DNA of 64,000 bases from Pollutimonas bauzanensis (GTDB lineage Bacteria > Pseudomonadota > Gammaproteobacteria > Burkholderiales > Burkholderiaceae_B), in contig NZ_FQXE01000006.1 in the NCBI RefSeq assembly GCF_900129885.1, forward strand, positions 26,179-90,178. Direction: 5' to 3'. Positions within the stretch are counted from its first letter, which is position 1. Each line of letters starts with the position of its first letter. A program made the position numbers and the translations under genes. The notes beneath the pieces were generated by a model that made no database searches, was not told the origin of the DNA, and worked only from the letters and a program-made list of their open reading frames with translations. Below, piece by piece: positions 18,538 through 26,704 of the stretch.

Positions 18538-19104
18538 CTAGGACAGGTCCAGGTCTTGCGGACGGTCGATGTCGCGCACGCAGCCCGGGTCGTCGACCGG
18601 AACGACATATAGCTTGCCGGCCGCCGCCTGCAGGATGGATTTGGCGCCCTCGGGGCCGGACAAGGCGCGCAAAGCCTCGAAATGGCACTGGCCGAGCCAC
18701 ACCGGATGGCCCCGCCGCCCCTGGTAGGCGGGCGCCGCAAGCGCATGGCTTCCCGCCGAAGTCAGGATGCTTTGTATGGTCGACGCCTGAACGAATGGCA
18801 GGTCGGCCGGAGTCACCAGCCACCCCAGGGACCGTGGCCGCCGGGCGATGCCATAGGCCAGGCTGTTTCCCATGCCTGCCGGGGCTTGCGGGCATTTCCC
18901 TGACTCTATGCCGTGCTCGTCCAGAAGTCTTTCGTGCTCGATATCGCCGGGGCCCAGCACAACGAAAGTATCCGGAACCATCCGCTTGTACATAAGAGCG
19001 GTGCGCAATAGCATGGGAACGCCGTCTATCGGCTCCCATCGTTTGTCTCTTCCAAAGCGTCGCGACCGGCCGGCAGCCAGAATTATTGCGGATATTGTGT
19101 CCAT
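18538..19104 (-). CDS. MobA-like NTP transferase (MocA-type)
   Basis: 188 residues from the ATG at 19104, with AAGGA just upstream; a start at 19155 is also open. IILAAGRSRRFGRDKRWEPI is the nucleotidyltransferase signature (residues 5-24), and VTPADLPFV holds the metal-binding Asp. The family includes molybdenum-cofactor cytidylyl- and guanylyltransferases (MocA, MobA) and other sugar-nucleotide enzymes. Mog is encoded about 6 kb away, but a Moco role is only inference. Confidence 0.8.
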   Translation of the reverse strand: MDTISAIILAAGRSRRFGRDKRWEPIDGVPMLLRTALMYKRMVPDTFVVLGPGDIEHERLLDEHGIESGKCPQAPAGMGNSLAYGIARRPRSLGWLVTPADLPFVQASTIQSILTSAGSHALAAPAYQGRRGHPVWLGQCHFEALRALSGPEGAKSILQAAAGKLYVVPVDDPGCVRDIDRPQDLDLS

Positions 19105-19225
19105 AGCCCATCCTTCCGGTGAAAGCTTATACCAACTCTTGGGAAGATCCACCACAAGTCGACCAGGATCTGTAAGAAGGTTAAACTGCCCGGTTTACTA
19201 ATCGAATCAGTTCTTGGGTTTTGCT

Positions 19226-19669
19226 ATGAAATTCAGCGAGTTTGAAGTGGGGATGGTGATTACCCATCCACCCGTCGTGGTCACCGAAGAAGAAATGCTG
19301 GCGTTCGCCAGATCGTATGATCCGCAGTGGTTTCACGTCGATGCCGAACGCGCCAAGCAGGGCCGCTGGGACGGGCTCATCGCCAGCGGCTGGCTGACTT
19401 GCAGCATGGCCATGCGCATGGCCGTGGATGCGGCCTTGCACGATTCCGAGTCATTCGGCTCGCCAGGCCTGGAAAAGGTGCGCTGGCTGGCGCCTGTGCG
19501 TCCGGGAGACGCCTTGCGGCTCGAAGCTTCGGTCGATTCGAAGCGTATTTCATCGAGCCGCGACGACCTGGGCATCATCCGCTGGTCGTGGCGTCTGTTC
19601 AACCAGCGCGGCGAGCAGGTCCTCGAACTGGAGGCGACCAGCCTGTTCGATCTGGGTTCCGGCGCTTAG
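19226..19669 (+). CDS. MaoC-family dehydratase
   Basis: 147 residues with a hot-dog fold. YDPQWFHVDAERAKQGRWDG is the MaoC hydratase-2 motif carrying the catalytic Asp and His, and WLAPVRPGDALRLEASV follows. The enzyme likely hydrates an enoyl-CoA. Start ATG 19226. It converges on gcdH with 24 bp between the stops. The substrate is unknown; a link to glutaryl-CoA or fatty acid breakdown is suggested only by the neighbour. Confidence 0.86.
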   Translation: MKFSEFEVGMVITHPPVVVTEEEMLAFARSYDPQWFHVDAERAKQGRWDGLIASGWLTCSMAMRMAVDAALHDSESFGSPGLEKVRWLAPVRPGDALRLEASVDSKRISSSRDDLGIIRWSWRLFNQRGEQVLELEATSLFDLGSGA

Positions 19670-19693
19670 CAAGCCCGCGGCGGCTTTTCCGTC

Positions 19694-20887
19694 CTAGAAA
19701 AACGCCTGCAGGCCAGTCTGGGCGCGGCCCAGGATCAAGGCATGCACATCATGCGTGCCTTCATAGGTATTGACCACTTCCAGGTTGACCAGGTGGCGGG
19801 CCACGCCGAATTCGTCCGAAATGCCGTTGCCGCCCAGCATGTCGCGCGCCAGGCGGGCGATGTCCAGCGCTTTGCCGCAGGAGTTGCGCTTCATCATCGA
19901 GGTGATTTCGACGGCGGCCGTGCCCTCGTCTTTCATGCGCCCGAGGCGCAGGCAGCCTTGCAGCGCCATGGTGATCTCGGTTTGCATATCGGCCAGCTTC
20001 TTCTGGATCAGCTGGTTGGCGGCCAGCGGACGGCCGAATTGCTTGCGGTCCATGGTGTACTGGCGGGCGGTGTGCCAGCAGGCTTCGGCCGCGCCCAATG
20101 CGCCCCAGGCGATGCCGAAGCGGGCCGAGTTCAGGCAGGTGAAGGGGCCGCGCAGGCCGCTGACGCCCGGCAGCATCTGTTCGGCGCCGATTTCGACTTC
20201 GTCCATGACGACTTCGCCGGTGATCGAGGCGCGCAGGCCCACTTTGCCATGGATGGCGGGGGCGGAAAGGCCTTTCATGCCCTTGTCGAGGATGAAGCCG
20301 CGGATCTTGCCATCGTCGCCGCCGCCGACGACCTTGGCCCATACGACGAAGACGTCGGCGATGGGCGAGTTTGTGATCCACATCTTGCTGCCGCTCAGCT
20401 TGTAGCCGTCGGCCGTCTTGACGGCGCGGGTTTCCATGCTGCCGGGATCGGAGCCGTGGTTGGGTTCGGTCAGGCCGAAGCAGCCTATCCATTCACCGCG
20501 CGCCAGCTTGGGAAGATATTTGCGTTTCTGTTCTTCACTGCCGAATTCATTGATGGGAACCATGACCAGCGAGGACTGCACGCTCATCATCGAGCGGTAG
20601 CCGGAATCGATGCGTTCGACTTCGCGCGCGATCAGGCCATAGCTGACGTAGTTCAGGCCCGCGCCGCCGTATTCCTCGGGTATGGTCGCGCCCAGCAGGC
20701 CGAGTTCGCCCATTTCGGAAAAAATGGCGGCATCGGTTTTTTCGTGGCGGAAAGCTTCCAGCACGCGGGTCGCCAGCTTGTCCTGGGCGTAGGCTTGCGC
20801 GGCATCGCGCACCATGCGCTCTTCTTCGCTAAGCTGGGCGTCCAGCAACAGGGGGTCTTGCCAATGAAAGGAGGGGGCTGCCGACAT
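19694..20887 (-). CDS. gcdH: Glutaryl-CoA dehydrogenase
   Basis: 397 residues. An FAD flavoenzyme that oxidises and decarboxylates glutaryl-CoA to crotonyl-CoA in lysine, tryptophan and benzoate breakdown. The acyl-CoA dehydrogenase core is complete ([38 protein letters not shown]). The C-terminal [20 protein letters not shown] holds the catalytic Glu376 and the pattern that marks GcdH within the family. Downstream of the TPP enzyme on the same strand after 66 bp. Confidence 0.93.
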   Translation of the reverse strand: MSAAPSFHWQDPLLLDAQLSEEERMVRDAAQAYAQDKLATRVLEAFRHEKTDAAIFSEMGELGLLGATIPEEYGGAGLNYVSYGLIAREVERIDSGYRSMMSVQSSLVMVPINEFGSEEQKRKYLPKLARGEWIGCFGLTEPNHGSDPGSMETRAVKTADGYKLSGSKMWITNSPIADVFVVWAKVVGGGDDGKIRGFILDKGMKGLSAPAIHGKVGLRASITGEVVMDEVEIGAEQMLPGVSGLRGPFTCLNSARFGIAWGALGAAEACWHTARQYTMDRKQFGRPLAANQLIQKKLADMQTEITMALQGCLRLGRMKDEGTAAVEITSMMKRNSCGKALDIARLARDMLGGNGISDEFGVARHLVNLEVVNTYEGTHDVHALILGRAQTGLQAFF

Positions 20888-20953
20888 GATGGGCTCCGTG
20901 TCAAATAAGTGTGAGAGAGTGCCATGCCTGCCGGGGCGGGCATGGGCTGAACG

Positions 20954-22651
20954 TTATGCCTGGGCGGCCTGCGCCTGCTGGCGAATCTTTGCCAGCGTCG
21001 TCGAGGGCGAAATGGTTTCAGGGTCTATCAGGCAATGCAGGATGGCGGGCTTCCGGCTGGCCATGGCTCGCTCGAAGGCGGGAGCGAACTGCCCGGTGGT
21101 TTCGACCCGTTCGCCGTAGCCGCCGAAGGCCTGGGCGTAGGCGGCGAAATCCGGGTTCTGCAAGCTGGTGGCCGACAGGCGCGCGGGGTAGTGGCGTTCC
21201 TGGTGCATGCGTATGGTGCCGTACATGCCGTTATCGATCAGGATCACGATGATGGGCAATTGGTATTGGACGGCGGTGGCGAATTCCTGGCCATGCATCA
21301 TGAAGCAGCCGTCGCCGGCAAAGCAGATCACGGTTTTCGAGGGATCGATGCGTTTGGCGCCCACCGCGGCGGGCAGGCCATAGCCCATGGACCCCGAGGT
21401 GGGGGCCAGCTGCGTGCCAAAGCGCTTGAACTGGTGAAAGCGGTGCAGCCAGGTGGCATAATTGCCTGCGCCATTGCACATGATGGCGTCGTCGGGCAGG
21501 GCCGAGCGCAAATAGGACATGACCTGGCCCATTTGCAGCGCGCCTGGGTGGCTGATTTTTTGCGGATCGGTCCAGGCGAGATAGCTGGCGCGCATGCGCT
21601 CGAGTTCGGCCGACCAGGCCGCCGGCTGGGCGGGCTGCAAGGCGGCCAGGGCCTGCGTAAACGCGGCCGGCGACACATTGATGGCCAGGTCGGCGCGGTA
21701 TACGCGGTTCAGTTCGCCGGCGTCCGGGTACACGTGCACCAGGGTCTGCGCGGGAACGGGAATGTCGAACAGGGTATAACTCTGGCTGGCGATTTCCGAC
21801 ATGCGCCCGCCCACCAGCAGCACCAGGTCGGCGTCCTGGATGTATTGCATCAATTCGGGGTTGCTGCCCAGGCCCACGTCGCCGACGAAGCAGGGGTGTT
21901 CGACGGAACACAGCATCTGCCGGCGAAACTGCACCGCCACCGGCAGCTTGTAGCGTGTGGCGAATTCGGCGAATTGGTCGACGGCGGCCTGGTCCCAGCG
22001 CGTGCCGCCCAGGATCGCAATCGGCTTGCCGGCCTGCGCCAACTGCTGCGCCAGGGCGTCGAGCTGGGCCGTGGTGGGGCTGCTTTCCACCACACCATAG
22101 CGCGGGGCGTCGGCCACTTCGGCGTATTCCACCAGCATGTCTTCGGGCAGCGCGATGACGACAGGGCCGGGGCGGCCCGAGGTCGCGACGTGAAAGGCGC
22201 GGGAAATGATTTCGGGTATGCGCTCGACCTGGTCGATTTCGGTGACCCATTTTGCCTGAGTGCCGAATACCGCGCGATAATCCATTTCCTGGAAGGCCTC
22301 GCGCTCGCGCATGCCGCGTTCGATCTGCCCGACGAATAGAATCATGGGGGTGGAGTCTTGCGAGGCGATATGCACGCCGGCCAGCGCATTCGAGGCGCCA
22401 GGCCCGCGCGTTACCATGCAGATGCCGGGCTCGCCCGTCAGCTTGCCATGGGCGTCGGCCATCATGGCGGCGCCGCCTTCCTGGCGGCACACGGTGACCT
22501 GTATGGCGGCGCCGTGCAGGCCGTCGAGCACGGCCAGATAGCTTTCTCCCGGCACGCAAAATACATGTTTGACGCCTTGCGCGATCAACTGATCGACGAG
22601 GATATGGCCGCCCAGGCGGGGACGTAGTGCGGAATTTGAGCTTGCTTTCAT
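20954..22651 (-). CDS. Thiamine pyrophosphate-dependent enzyme, acetolactate synthase-like
   Basis: 565 residues from the ATG at 22651. All three TPP-enzyme domains are present: the N-terminal pyrimidine domain with catalytic Glu58 in CRQEGGAAMMADAHGK, the central TH3 domain, and the PP domain with FAGDGCFMMHGQEFATAVQ ... IDNGMYGT. Like IlvB/IlvG in layout, but it stands without a small regulatory subunit, and the context is gcdH and a LysR regulator, so it is probably not biosynthetic. It might be a decarboxylase or carboligase for a catabolic 2-oxo acid; I cannot name the substrate. It is divergent from lysR across paired inverted repeats. Confidence 0.85.
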   Translation of the reverse strand: MKASSNSALRPRLGGHILVDQLIAQGVKHVFCVPGESYLAVLDGLHGAAIQVTVCRQEGGAAMMADAHGKLTGEPGICMVTRGPGASNALAGVHIASQDSTPMILFVGQIERGMREREAFQEMDYRAVFGTQAKWVTEIDQVERIPEIISRAFHVATSGRPGPVVIALPEDMLVEYAEVADAPRYGVVESSPTTAQLDALAQQLAQAGKPIAILGGTRWDQAAVDQFAEFATRYKLPVAVQFRRQMLCSVEHPCFVGDVGLGSNPELMQYIQDADLVLLVGGRMSEIASQSYTLFDIPVPAQTLVHVYPDAGELNRVYRADLAINVSPAAFTQALAALQPAQPAAWSAELERMRASYLAWTDPQKISHPGALQMGQVMSYLRSALPDDAIMCNGAGNYATWLHRFHQFKRFGTQLAPTSGSMGYGLPAAVGAKRIDPSKTVICFAGDGCFMMHGQEFATAVQYQLPIIVILIDNGMYGTIRMHQERHYPARLSATSLQNPDFAAYAQAFGGYGERVETTGQFAPAFERAMASRKPAILHCLIDPETISPSTTLAKIRQQAQAAQA

Positions 22652-22684
22652 AGGAGGTGAGGATAATGTGCGTTGATGGCACAA

Positions 22685-22732
22685 TGCAATTGATAAAATT
22701 GCACAATGTCTTGCCTATTATGCAAGACATTG
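22685..22732. promoter_or_regulatory. Paired inverted repeats, probable LysR-type operator
   Basis: Two adjoining dyads lie between the divergent TPP-enzyme and lysR genes: TGCAATT-N5-AATTGCA (22685-22703) and CAATGTCTTGC-N7-GCAAGACATTG (22704-22732), both perfect. LysR regulators typically bind such dyads with AT-rich centres and activate the divergent gene. Confidence 0.65.
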
Positions 22733-22792
22733 CGGCGGCGGGTCGCAATATCCGATTCTACGCCCGCGCAGCTATCGCTACAGGACAGGACC

Positions 22793-23701
22793 ATGAGAAA
22801 CGGGATTCCCAATTTGGGCGCATTGCAGGCTTTCGAGGCGACGGCCAGGCTGGGTTCGTTTTCGCGCGCCGCCGAAGAGCTTTCCTTGACGCATAGCGCG
22901 GTGTACCGGCAGGTGACGGGCCTGGAGCAGCGCCTGGGCGTCGAACTGCTGACGCGGGTGCGCCGCCGCGTGGCCGTGACCAGCGCAGGGGCCGAGTACG
23001 CGGCGCGCGTGCGGCACCATCTGGAGCAACTGGAAAAGGACACCCTGGGGGTGATGTCGCGCTCGGGCATGGGGCGCAGCCTGCATGTGGCGGTGCTGCC
23101 CACGCTGGCCACGACCTGGCTGGTGCCGCGCCTGCCCGATTTCCAGCGCCTGCATGGCGACATCGCGGTCAGCCTGTCGGTGCGCACCTTGCCTTTCCAG
23201 TTCAATGACCATCCCTTTGACGCGGCCATTTATCACGCCGAGCAGATCTGGCCGCAAACCGCGGGGATCAAACTGTTCGACGAAGGCGAATTGCTGCCCG
23301 TCTGCACCGCCGGCGTGCTGGCCGCGGCGGCGGACCCCGCCCATCCCATGGCCGGGCTGACGCATTTGCACATGTCGTCGCGCCCGGATGCCTGGCGCCA
23401 GTGGTATCAGGCGCAGCAAAAAGCCTATCTGCCTTCCATAAGCGCCGGGCCGCGCTACGAATTGTTCACCATGACCCTGGCCGCCGTGAAGGCGGGCATG
23501 GGCGTGGCGCTGATTCCCCGCTTTCTTGCGCAGGACGAACTGGACGCGGGGCGCCTGGTCGCTCCGGTGGAGGGGGTATTGAAAGTGCGCGCAGCCTATT
23601 TTTTCAGCTATCCGGCGGCAATCGAACAAAGCGAGGCGCTGCGGGCGTTCGAAGCCTGGCTGGCCGGCATCACGCATCCCATGCAGGAGGCGAAGACATG
23701 A
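22793..23701 (+). CDS. LysR-family transcriptional regulator (GcvA-like)
   Basis: 302 residues from the ATG at 22793, preceded by ACAGGACAGGA. The winged HTH (NLGALQAFEATARLGSFSRAAEELSLTHSAVYRQVTGLE, residues 6-44) is of the GcvA-type, and the remainder is a type-2 periplasmic-binding effector domain. The frame is also open upstream to 22706, but that stretch crosses the dyad region. Divergent from the TPP enzyme; stop overlaps ggt start (ATGA). The effector is unknown. Confidence 0.9.
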   Translation: MRNGIPNLGALQAFEATARLGSFSRAAEELSLTHSAVYRQVTGLEQRLGVELLTRVRRRVAVTSAGAEYAARVRHHLEQLEKDTLGVMSRSGMGRSLHVAVLPTLATTWLVPRLPDFQRLHGDIAVSLSVRTLPFQFNDHPFDAAIYHAEQIWPQTAGIKLFDEGELLPVCTAGVLAAAADPAHPMAGLTHLHMSSRPDAWRQWYQAQQKAYLPSISAGPRYELFTMTLAAVKAGMGVALIPRFLAQDELDAGRLVAPVEGVLKVRAAYFFSYPAAIEQSEALRAFEAWLAGITHPMQEAKT

Positions 23702-25569
23702 TAGCGAAGCGCGCCATCCCGATTCCTGCCGCCGTCGCGGGAGAGCCCGGCGGGGGCCACGCGGCCCCGGGGCGTTCGCCGTGCTCACGCCGGGCGGCGC
23801 GGGCGCGGCGGCTGGCCGCGGCCTGTGCGCTGGGCCTTGCCGTTATGCTGGCATGGCCCGGCGCCTGGGCGTTCGAGGCGGGCATGCCCGCCAGCGCGCA
23901 GGACGTCAATCCCGAAGCCGCCACTGCGCCTTCCTGGCGCCCCGGGAGTGTCGCGCATGCGCCGCGCTATATGGTCAGCAGCGCCCATCCCCTGGCCACC
24001 CAGGCGGGCGCCGACATCCTGGCGGAGGGCGGCAGCGCGGCGGACGCCCTGATTGCCAGCCAGATGGTGCTGAATCTGGTCGAGCCCCAGTCTTCCGGCA
24101 TAGGCGGCGGGGCCTTCATCGTCGCCTATGACGCGGCAACGCAATCCGTGCAGGCCTATGATGGCCGCGAAACGGCGCCGGCGGCCGCGCGCAGCGACCG
24201 CTTCATGAAAGGCCGCCAGGCCATTCCTTTCTGGGAGGCGGTCAATAGCGGCCGCTCGGTGGGCACGCCCGGCTTGCTGCGGGTTCTGGCGCTTATGCAC
24301 GAGCAGCACGGGCGCTTGAGCTGGGCGCGCCTTTTCGCGCCGGCGATTGCCTTGGCCGAGGCGGGGTTTCCTGTATCGGAGCGCCTGCATGCCTTGCTGG
24401 GAGACAACAAGGGCCTGCGCGACCAGCCCGCCGCGGCCGCTTATTTCTATGATGCGCAAGGCGCGCCCTGGCCAGTGGGCCACAAGCTGGTCAATGAAGC
24501 GCTGGCGCATGTGTTCCGGCAAATCGCCGAGCAGGGCCCCAAGGCGTTCTACGAGGGCGCCATCGCCCAGGACATCGTCGATGCGGTCGCCGGCCATGCG
24601 GTTCCGGGCGACCTGGCGCTGCGGGATCTGGCCGGTTATCAGCCGCTGGAGCGGACTGCGCTGTGTACGATCTACAAGATATATACTCTGTGCGGCATGC
24701 CGCCGCCCAGTTCGGGGCCGCTGGCGGTCATGCAGATGCTGGGCATCCTGTCGCACACGCCGATTGCCGGCCTGCGGCCCGATACGCTGGAGGCCGTGCA
24801 TTACTTCGCCGAGGCCGGCAAGCTCGCCTACGCGGACCGGGATGTCTATGTGGCGGACCCGGATTTCATCGATGTCCCGGTGAAGGCTATGCTGGACCCG
24901 CAATACCTGGCCATGCGCGCCAGCCTGATCCGCCCCGGCCGGACGATAGGCCGCGCGCCGCCGGGCGATCCGGCCGCCATGCTGGCGCTGCGCGGCAAGG
25001 ATGGCTCCCCCGAATTGCCTTCCACCACGCATGTGGCGGTGGTCGATGCCCAAGGCAATGTGGTGTCGATGACCAGCACGATAGAATCGGCATTCGGCAG
25101 CAAGATCTTTGTGGACGGGTTTCTGCTGAACAATCAACTGACCGATTTTTCGCTGTCGGACGTCGATGCCGAGGGCAAGCCGGTGGCCAACGAGCTTGAG
25201 CCTTTGAAGCGTCCGCGCAGTTCCATGGCGCCGATGCTGGTTCTCAAGGATGGCAAGCCGATCATGGCGATAGGTTCGCCGGGCGGCAGCGCGATCATCA
25301 ACTATGTGGCGAAAACGCTGTTGGGGGTGCTGGACTGGGGGCTGAATATCCAGCAGGCGATCGAGCTTCCGAACCGGGGCAGCCGCAACACGTTTACCGA
25401 GCTGGAGAAGAACACGTCCCTGCATGGCCTGGCGGCTGGCTTGCGGGCCATGGGGCACGAGGTGCGCGAGGTGGATTTTCCCAGCGGCTTGCAAGGCATA
25501 ATGCTGACGCCGCAAGGCCTGGAAGGCGGTTCCGACCCCAGGCGAGAGGGCGTTGCGCAGGGCGGCTGA
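23698..25569 (+). CDS. ggt: Gamma-glutamyltransferase
   Basis: 623 residues. An exported autoprocessing enzyme that cleaves gamma-glutamyl bonds of glutathione and transfers the glutamyl group. Residues ~38-58 form the hydrophobic core of a signal peptide after an unusually long basic N-region with RR and RARR clusters. The large subunit is followed by TTHVAVVDAQGN; Thr443 is the expected cleavage site and nucleophile, as T391 in E. coli. GIGGGAFIV and GSPGGSAIINY are conserved. The ATG overlaps the lysR stop by 4 bp, implying translational coupling. The next feature is a repeat region. Confidence 0.92.
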   Translation: MIAKRAIPIPAAVAGEPGGGHAAPGRSPCSRRAARARRLAAACALGLAVMLAWPGAWAFEAGMPASAQDVNPEAATAPSWRPGSVAHAPRYMVSSAHPLATQAGADILAEGGSAADALIASQMVLNLVEPQSSGIGGGAFIVAYDAATQSVQAYDGRETAPAAARSDRFMKGRQAIPFWEAVNSGRSVGTPGLLRVLALMHEQHGRLSWARLFAPAIALAEAGFPVSERLHALLGDNKGLRDQPAAAAYFYDAQGAPWPVGHKLVNEALAHVFRQIAEQGPKAFYEGAIAQDIVDAVAGHAVPGDLALRDLAGYQPLERTALCTIYKIYTLCGMPPPSSGPLAVMQMLGILSHTPIAGLRPDTLEAVHYFAEAGKLAYADRDVYVADPDFIDVPVKAMLDPQYLAMRASLIRPGRTIGRAPPGDPAAMLALRGKDGSPELPSTTHVAVVDAQGNVVSMTSTIESAFGSKIFVDGFLLNNQLTDFSLSDVDAEGKPVANELEPLKRPRSSMAPMLVLKDGKPIMAIGSPGGSAIINYVAKTLLGVLDWGLNIQQAIELPNRGSRNTFTELEKNTSLHGLAAGLRAMGHEVREVDFPSGLQGIMLTPQGLEGGSDPRREGVAQGG

Positions 25570-25598
25570 CGGCTGTGAGTGTCTTTAACACGTCGCTG

Positions 25599-25646
25599 TC
25601 GTGCATTGATGGTTTGTCTTTATCGTGCATTGATGGTTTGTCTTTA
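25599..25646. repeat. Exact 24-bp tandem duplication
   Basis: The 24-bp unit TCGTGCATTGATGGTTTGTC plus TTTA occurs twice without change at 25599-25622 and 25623-25646. Around it, TTAACACG(C/T)CG recurs four times between about 25585 and 25725, giving an irregular repeat array. Confidence 0.75.
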
Positions 25647-25721
25647 ACACGCCGCTGTTGCTGATGCGACTGCGGTTCTTCTTAACACGCCGCTTGGCTG
25701 TTGGGGGTGTCCTTAACACGC

Positions 25722-25881
25722 CGTTGGCGCGGTGGAGGAAGGTAGCGGTCCGCGTTGCCTGGTCCGCCGCCCAGCGCGGCGGACCCCGCCTCGCCTCGCT
25801 CGTTCGCCCCATTCGGGGCTGCCTTCGCGGCCGGCTCGCTCGGCCCCGGACGGACCGCTACCTTCCTCCACCGCGCCAACG
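25722..25881. repeat. 31-bp perfect inverted repeat enclosing further hairpins
   Basis: The arm 25722-25752 (CGTTGGCGCGGTGGAGGAAG...) is exactly complementary to 25851-25881. The 98-nt interior contains a 10-bp hairpin (25761-25785, GGTCCGCCGC / GCGGCGGACC) and a 5-bp one (25806-25819). Transcribed or extruded, it would form a branched cruciform. No T-run follows. Confidence 0.8.
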
Positions 25882-26067
25882 ACTGCATCCCAGGTTTTGT
25901 ATCTCTGCTGGGACGGGCTGGGTGCTTGGCATTCTTGCGTGATGGTTGCGGGTGGCGGAAGAGCTTGCGCGCTCGCCCGGCGCGGGCCGCCAGCCGGCCC
26001 GCTTGGGCATAGGGGCAGGTCCGGCCGATGGTGGTGCTGTCTAGCTCCTCCGGTCATGCTATCTAGC

Positions 26068-26193
26068 CTACGGTATCGTATTGCCCAGCTTATGCGCTAA
26101 CGATCCGTATATTGATGGCTCGTACAAGATGATTCTATGCCTATCGAATTCGTCAATCAGAGCTCGTTGACCGATCGCGAGTCGTAGGTCGCG
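26068..26193 (-). other. Possible coding remnant, 41 codons
   Basis: Within the AT-richer core, the minus strand has 41 open codons between a TAA and a TAG. They read R-D-L-RLAIGQRALIDEFDRHR then IILYEPSIYGSLAHKLGNTIP, a composition more like real protein than the surrounding frames. There is no start codon or ribosome site. I do not recognise it; it could be chance or the end of a decayed imported gene. Confidence 0.25.
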
Positions 26194-26270
26194 TTAGCTA
26201 TAAAGCGACCTTTTCCCCACATTCAGGCAGCAATCCAATTAACGATCCAACGATCAAATAAATATAAGCG

Positions 26271-26330
26271 AGCCTCAAACCCAGTATAAGCAAGCCTCAA
26301 ACGCAGTATAGGCAAGCCTCAAATCCAGCA
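26271..26330. repeat. 22-bp tandem repeat, 2.7 copies
   Basis: AGCCTCAAACCCAGTATAAG plus CA is repeated at 26271-26292, 26293-26314 and in part at 26315-26330, with two mismatches between the first two copies. It lies at the edge of the AT-richer core. No spacers are present, so it is not a CRISPR array. Confidence 0.7.
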
Positions 26331-26355
26331 GCCTCTCAACCCACCAGCCCGTATG

Positions 26356-26390
26356 CCAAAAAGGCGATCCGGCGGGGATCGACTTTTTGG
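26356..26390. repeat. 15-bp stem hairpin with one mismatch
   Basis: CCAAAAAGGCGATCC (26356-26370) pairs with GGATCGACTTTTTGG (26376-26390) across a 5-nt loop, with one mismatch. It lies in the right arm of the large inverted repeat, at the place corresponding to the GGGCCGCCAGCCGGCCC stem of the left arm. Confidence 0.7.
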
Positions 26391-26633
26391 CGGCCCCGCA
26401 AAATCTTCGGCCAGCCGTCGACACCACAGAAAAATGCCAAGCACCCAACCCGTCCCAGCGGCCTGCCAAACCAACGATACGCAGTGGGTCGGGTCCTGGG
26501 GGCCTTGTGGCGCGACGTCCGGGGCCGAGCCAGCCGATCGCGAAGGGAGCGCGAAGGCGCGGACGAGCAAGGCGGGGCGGTGTCCAGCGCGCAGGCGCTG
26601 GACCGGCAACGCGTCGCAGAACAAGGTCACCAG

Positions 26634-26687
26634 GAACCGGCACACGTCTTAAGAACAGCAACAGATCAAGAACCGGCACACGTCTTA
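26634..26687. repeat. 18-bp direct repeat before purU end
   Basis: GAACCGGCACACGTCTTA occurs at 26634-26651 and 26670-26687. Its reverse complement resembles the TTCTTAACACGCCG repeats at the far left of the region, marking matching outer ends. Confidence 0.65.
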
Positions 26688-26704
26688 GGCACCAAAAACG
26701 CCAT

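Larger units (their letters stand above)
25580..26690. repeat. 1.1-kb imperfect inverted-repeat region after ggt
   Basis: No gene is seen between 25570 and 26704. The left part (about 25580-25990) and the reverse complement of the right part (about 26690-26350) are related copies of one unit. Shared stretches include CGTTGCC-GGTCC, GGCTCGGCCCCGGACG, TGGGACGGG-TGGGTGCTTGGCATT (25908-25933 and the complement of 26438-26463) and a TTCTTAA-ACG-CCG segment at the outer ends. Between them lies an AT-richer core (26101-26160 has 25 G/C of 60; 26221-26280 has 23 of 60). The flanking genes are intact, so this looks like a diverged repeat cluster or a decayed non-autonomous element. Confidence 0.65.

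Noticed and set aside
20954-22651. Biosynthetic acetolactate synthase ilvB
   Set aside because: No ilvN/ilvH or ilvC follows; the neighbours are gcdH and a LysR regulator, so only an acetolactate synthase-like label is justified.
23401-23697. N-terminal extension of the Ggt protein
   Set aside because: It overlaps lysR in another frame; the ATG at 23698 with the signal peptide is the sensible start.
26271-26330. CRISPR array
   Set aside because: The 22-bp repeats are directly contiguous without spacers, only 2.7 copies, and no cas genes are near.
25580-26690. Insertion sequence with transposase
   Set aside because: No transposase frame or catalytic motif is present and no target-site duplication was seen at the ends.
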